In this document: positions 35,394-37,302 of the stretch, in pieces
How positions within the stretch are numbered: position 1 is the stretch's first letter
How the letters are laid out: the number at the start of each line of letters is the position of its first letter
DNA from: Rhodospirillaceae bacterium
GTDB lineage: Bacteria > Pseudomonadota > Alphaproteobacteria > Kiloniellales > DSM-21159
Reading direction: 5' to 3'
Length of the DNA: 37,302 bases
NCBI GenBank assembly: GCA_029265995.1
Contig: JAJUFM010000015.1
Coordinates: 1 to 37,302, forward strand
The notes under the pieces: generated by a model
Databases searched by the model: none
What the model was told of the DNA's origin: nothing
What the model saw: only the letters and a program-made list of their open reading frames with translations
Position numbers and translations under genes: made by a program

Positions 35394-35624
35394 AAAAAGG
35401 GGGCTCGTCCGACCAGCCTGCGCCGCGCAAGCGTCGGAGGCTGATCCGTTCTGGCAGATTCGTTCTGGCAGAGGAATTGTTTCTCCTCGGGAAATTGAGT
35501 GTCGGAGGAGGGTGGCGTTGCCGGGCCTTTCTCCCTCCCCATTTTTCAATAGAAGCGCGATGTGGTACCCATAATTAGAGGCTGCTGAGAGGCGGCGGGG
35601 GTTACCGGCGAGAAGGAGAAACAA
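35394..35624. promoter_or_regulatory. catalase upstream region with a 12-bp direct repeat
   Basis: No gene is seen here. CGTTCTGGCAGA occurs twice in tandem (35447-35458 and 35461-35472), 14 bases apart, which could be a paired site for a regulator. A strong ribosome site, GAAGGAG, lies just before the katalase ATG. No clear -35/-10 pair was assigned. Confidence 0.4.
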
Positions 35625-37130
35625 ATGTCAGATCAGCAGGACCCGCGAGACAAGGCAGTAGCCTCCACCACCGGCGCGGGGGCGCCGGCACCAAGCGACA
35701 GGAATTCACTGACCATCGGCCCGAACGGTCCGATCGTCTTGCACGACGTGCATTTTCTGGAGCAGATGGCGCACTTCAACCGCGAGAAGGTCCCCGAGCG
35801 CCAGCCCCATGCCAAGGGCGCCGGTGCCTTCGGCGTCTTCGAGACGACTGAGGATGTCTCTGCCTATACGAAGGCTGCACTTTTCCAGAAGGGCGCGAAG
35901 ACGGAGATGCTGGCCCGCTTCTCCACCGTCGCTGGGGAAATGGGGAGTCCCGACACCTGGCGCGACGTTCGCGGCTTCTCCCTGAAGTTCTATACCTCAG
36001 AAGGCAACTACGACCTGGTCGGTAACAACACGCCGATCTTCTTTGTCCGGGACCCGATGAAGTTCCCGCACTTCATCCGCAGCCAGAAGCGGCTGCCGGA
36101 TAGTGGGCTGCGCGACAATCACATGCAGTGGGACTTCTGGACCAACAACCCGGAATCTGCGCACCAGGTCACCTACCTGATGGGCGAGCGGGGGCTGCCG
36201 CGGACCTGGCGGCACATGAATGGCTATGGCTCCCACACCTTCATGTGGATCAACGGGCCTGGCGACAAGTTCTGGGTGAAGTACCACTTCCATACTGACC
36301 AGGGCATGCGGTTCTTCTCCAATGAAGAGGCTGCCGCCATGGCTGGATCGGATGCCGACTACCATCGCCGCGACCTCTTCGAGGCCATCGAGCGCGGTGA
36401 GCATCCCAGCTGGACCCTGTCGGTCCAGATCATGCCTTATGCGGATGCCAAGACCTATCGGATCAATCCCTTCGACCTGACCAAGACGTGGCCGCACGCG
36501 GACTATCCCCTGATCAAGGTCGGCAAGATGACGCTCAACCGGAACCCGGAGAATTTCTTTGCCCAGATCGAGCAGGCAGCCTTCTCTCCGGGCAACGTGG
36601 TGCCGGGCATTGGACTTTCGCCGGACAAGATGCTGCTGGGCCGCGCCTTTGCCTACAACGACGCGCAGCGCAACCGCATCGGCACGAACTTCCACCAGTT
36701 GCCGGTGAACCAGCCCAAGGTGCCGGTGAACAGCTACCTGTTCGACGGTCATATGACCTACCACCACAGCGGCAACGCGCCTGTCTATGCCCCCAACAGC
36801 GGCGGTCGTTCCTGGGCGGATGAAACTGGCCCCGTTGATGATGGCTGGGAGGCTGATGGTGAGATGGTGCGCAGTGCCTACACGCTGCGCCAGGATGATG
36901 ATGACTTCAGCCAGCCCGGAATCCTCGTGCGTGAGGTCTTCAACGAAGAGCAGCGGAGCAAGCTGGTCGATCAGGTCGCTGGAAGCCTGCTCGGCGGCGT
37001 GCGCGAGCCGGTCCTGGGCCGCGCCTTCGAGTACTGGAAGAACATCGATGCCGAGGTTGGCGCCAGGATCGAGGAAAAGGTTCGGCACGGCGAGGGCAGC
37101 AAACCCGCCGAAGGAATGGGTGAGGGCTGA
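35625..37130 (+). CDS. katA: monofunctional haem catalase
   Basis: A 501-residue catalase of the small-subunit type. The active-site histidine H62 is in [34 protein letters not shown] holds the distal Asn region. The proximal haem tyrosine is Y344 in [38 protein letters not shown] is typical. It splits hydrogen peroxide to water and oxygen. The ribosome site GAAGGAG is close to the ATG. A strong terminator follows. It may answer to OxyR or a Fur-like regulator, but no motif was proven. Confidence 0.96.
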   Translation: MSDQQDPRDKAVASTTGAGAPAPSDRNSLTIGPNGPIVLHDVHFLEQMAHFNREKVPERQPHAKGAGAFGVFETTEDVSAYTKAALFQKGAKTEMLARFSTVAGEMGSPDTWRDVRGFSLKFYTSEGNYDLVGNNTPIFFVRDPMKFPHFIRSQKRLPDSGLRDNHMQWDFWTNNPESAHQVTYLMGERGLPRTWRHMNGYGSHTFMWINGPGDKFWVKYHFHTDQGMRFFSNEEAAAMAGSDADYHRRDLFEAIERGEHPSWTLSVQIMPYADAKTYRINPFDLTKTWPHADYPLIKVGKMTLNRNPENFFAQIEQAAFSPGNVVPGIGLSPDKMLLGRAFAYNDAQRNRIGTNFHQLPVNQPKVPVNSYLFDGHMTYHHSGNAPVYAPNSGGRSWADETGPVDDGWEADGEMVRSAYTLRQDDDDFSQPGILVREVFNEEQRSKLVDQVAGSLLGGVREPVLGRAFEYWKNIDAEVGARIEEKVRHGEGSKPAEGMGEG

Positions 37131-37159
37131 ACCGCCGTCCCCAAGGAATCAGCCACAAC

Positions 37160-37190
37160 AAAAGCCGCCTGGAACTCCAGGCGGCTTTTT
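37160..37190. terminator. terminator of the catalase gene, bidirectional
   Basis: GCCGCCTGG (37164-37172) pairs with CCAGGCGGC (37177-37185) around an AACT loop and is followed by five T residues. The A-run before the stem would also serve a minus-strand transcript. Confidence 0.85.
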
Positions 37191-37230
37191 CTTGCTTTTC
37201 GCGCTCTCCAGAACGCAGTGGAGGATCTCG

Positions 37231-37302
37231 ATGTCGAAGCTGAGATCCAACACTGTGTTCGAGATTAGGTATTCCGCTTTTAGAGCAGATCGCGCCAAAT
37301 AA
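37231..37302 (+). CDS. possible 23-residue microprotein, partly repeat-encoded
   Basis: An ATG at 37231 follows GGAGG by five bases and opens a 23-codon frame ending in TAA at the window's last base. Its last seven codons lie in the start of repeat copy 3. It may be spurious. Confidence 0.2.
   Translation: MSKLRSNTVFEIRYSAFRADRAK
37282..37302 (+). repeat. start of a third copy of the two-hairpin repeat, cut by the window end
   Basis: AGAGCAGATCGCGCCAAAT matches the first bases of copy 1 and the reverse complement of the end of copy 2 (GAGCAGATCGCGCCAAATC). The rest lies beyond the window. Confidence 0.6.

Noticed and set aside
35997-37088. Long minus-strand open frame opposite catalase
   Set aside because: It is the antisense shadow of a well-conserved catalase and has no recognised domain.

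Overview
The window is a GC-rich chromosomal segment that looks like an alphaproteobacterium of the Rhodospirillales/Kiloniellales type. The evidence is the gene order on the minus strand, tsaB-rimI-mucR-fur-olsB-olsA(plsC)-miaB-phoH-ybeY-corC-lnt. This is a typical alphaproteobacterial housekeeping block with a MucR/Ros regulator and ornithine-lipid genes. Species cannot be fixed from the sequence alone. No rRNA, tRNA, transposase, phage or CRISPR feature was recognised. || Layout. 1-2460 is an accessory stretch of small proteins: two paralogous small secreted proteins of unknown function (179-580 and 1045-1443), two small two-helix membrane proteins, and a DUF1127 gene, with several strong hairpins between them. 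2662-6263 is a probable two-gene operon of a large SARP/BTAD-type ATPase regulator and a DUF4242 protein. 6316-12974 is a catabolic-looking cluster: a DeoR-type regulator diverges from a choline/ethanolamine kinase-like protein, a dimethylglycine/sarcosine dehydrogenase-like flavoprotein, an EutH permease and a homocysteine S-methyltransferase. 12975-14554 holds a strongly structured leader, a tiny zinc-ribbon gene and an MscS channel translationally coupled to it. 14646-15461 is a class A beta-lactamase-fold protein. 15471-25476 is the conserved housekeeping block. 25695-26874 carries wrbA and a pyridoxamine-phosphate-oxidase-fold stress protein whose ribosome binding site lies in a perfect 11-bp hairpin. 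27031-31908 holds acetoacetyl-CoA synthetase, two tandem EamA exporters and acetoacetyl-CoA reductase, linking acetoacetate to polyhydroxybutyrate metabolism. 31956-37130 holds a TIGR02302/DUF4175 membrane protein, gpmA and a catalase. || How the genes work together. The flavoprotein cluster looks like uptake (EutH), phosphorylation (kinase), oxidative N-demethylation onto folate (DAO-GcvT flavoprotein) and methyl transfer to homocysteine of a choline- or ethanolamine-like amine, under a DeoR repressor. No ethanolamine ammonia-lyase genes are in view, so the substrate and route are uncertain. The housekeeping block joins tRNA modification (TsaB, MiaB), rRNA maturation (YbeY, PhoH), envelope lipids (OlsAB, Lnt, CorC) and regulation (Fur, MucR). 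|| Two inverted copies of a ~133-bp two-hairpin repeat (26872-27004 and 35259-35393) flank the 8.2-kb acetoacetate-to-gpmA segment. Each supplies the stop codon of the gene before it. The first 20 or so bases of a third copy end the window. The most interesting signals are the amine cluster, the paralogous small secreted proteins, the SD-sequestering hairpin, the structured leader with the coupled zinc-ribbon/MscS pair, and the repeat element.
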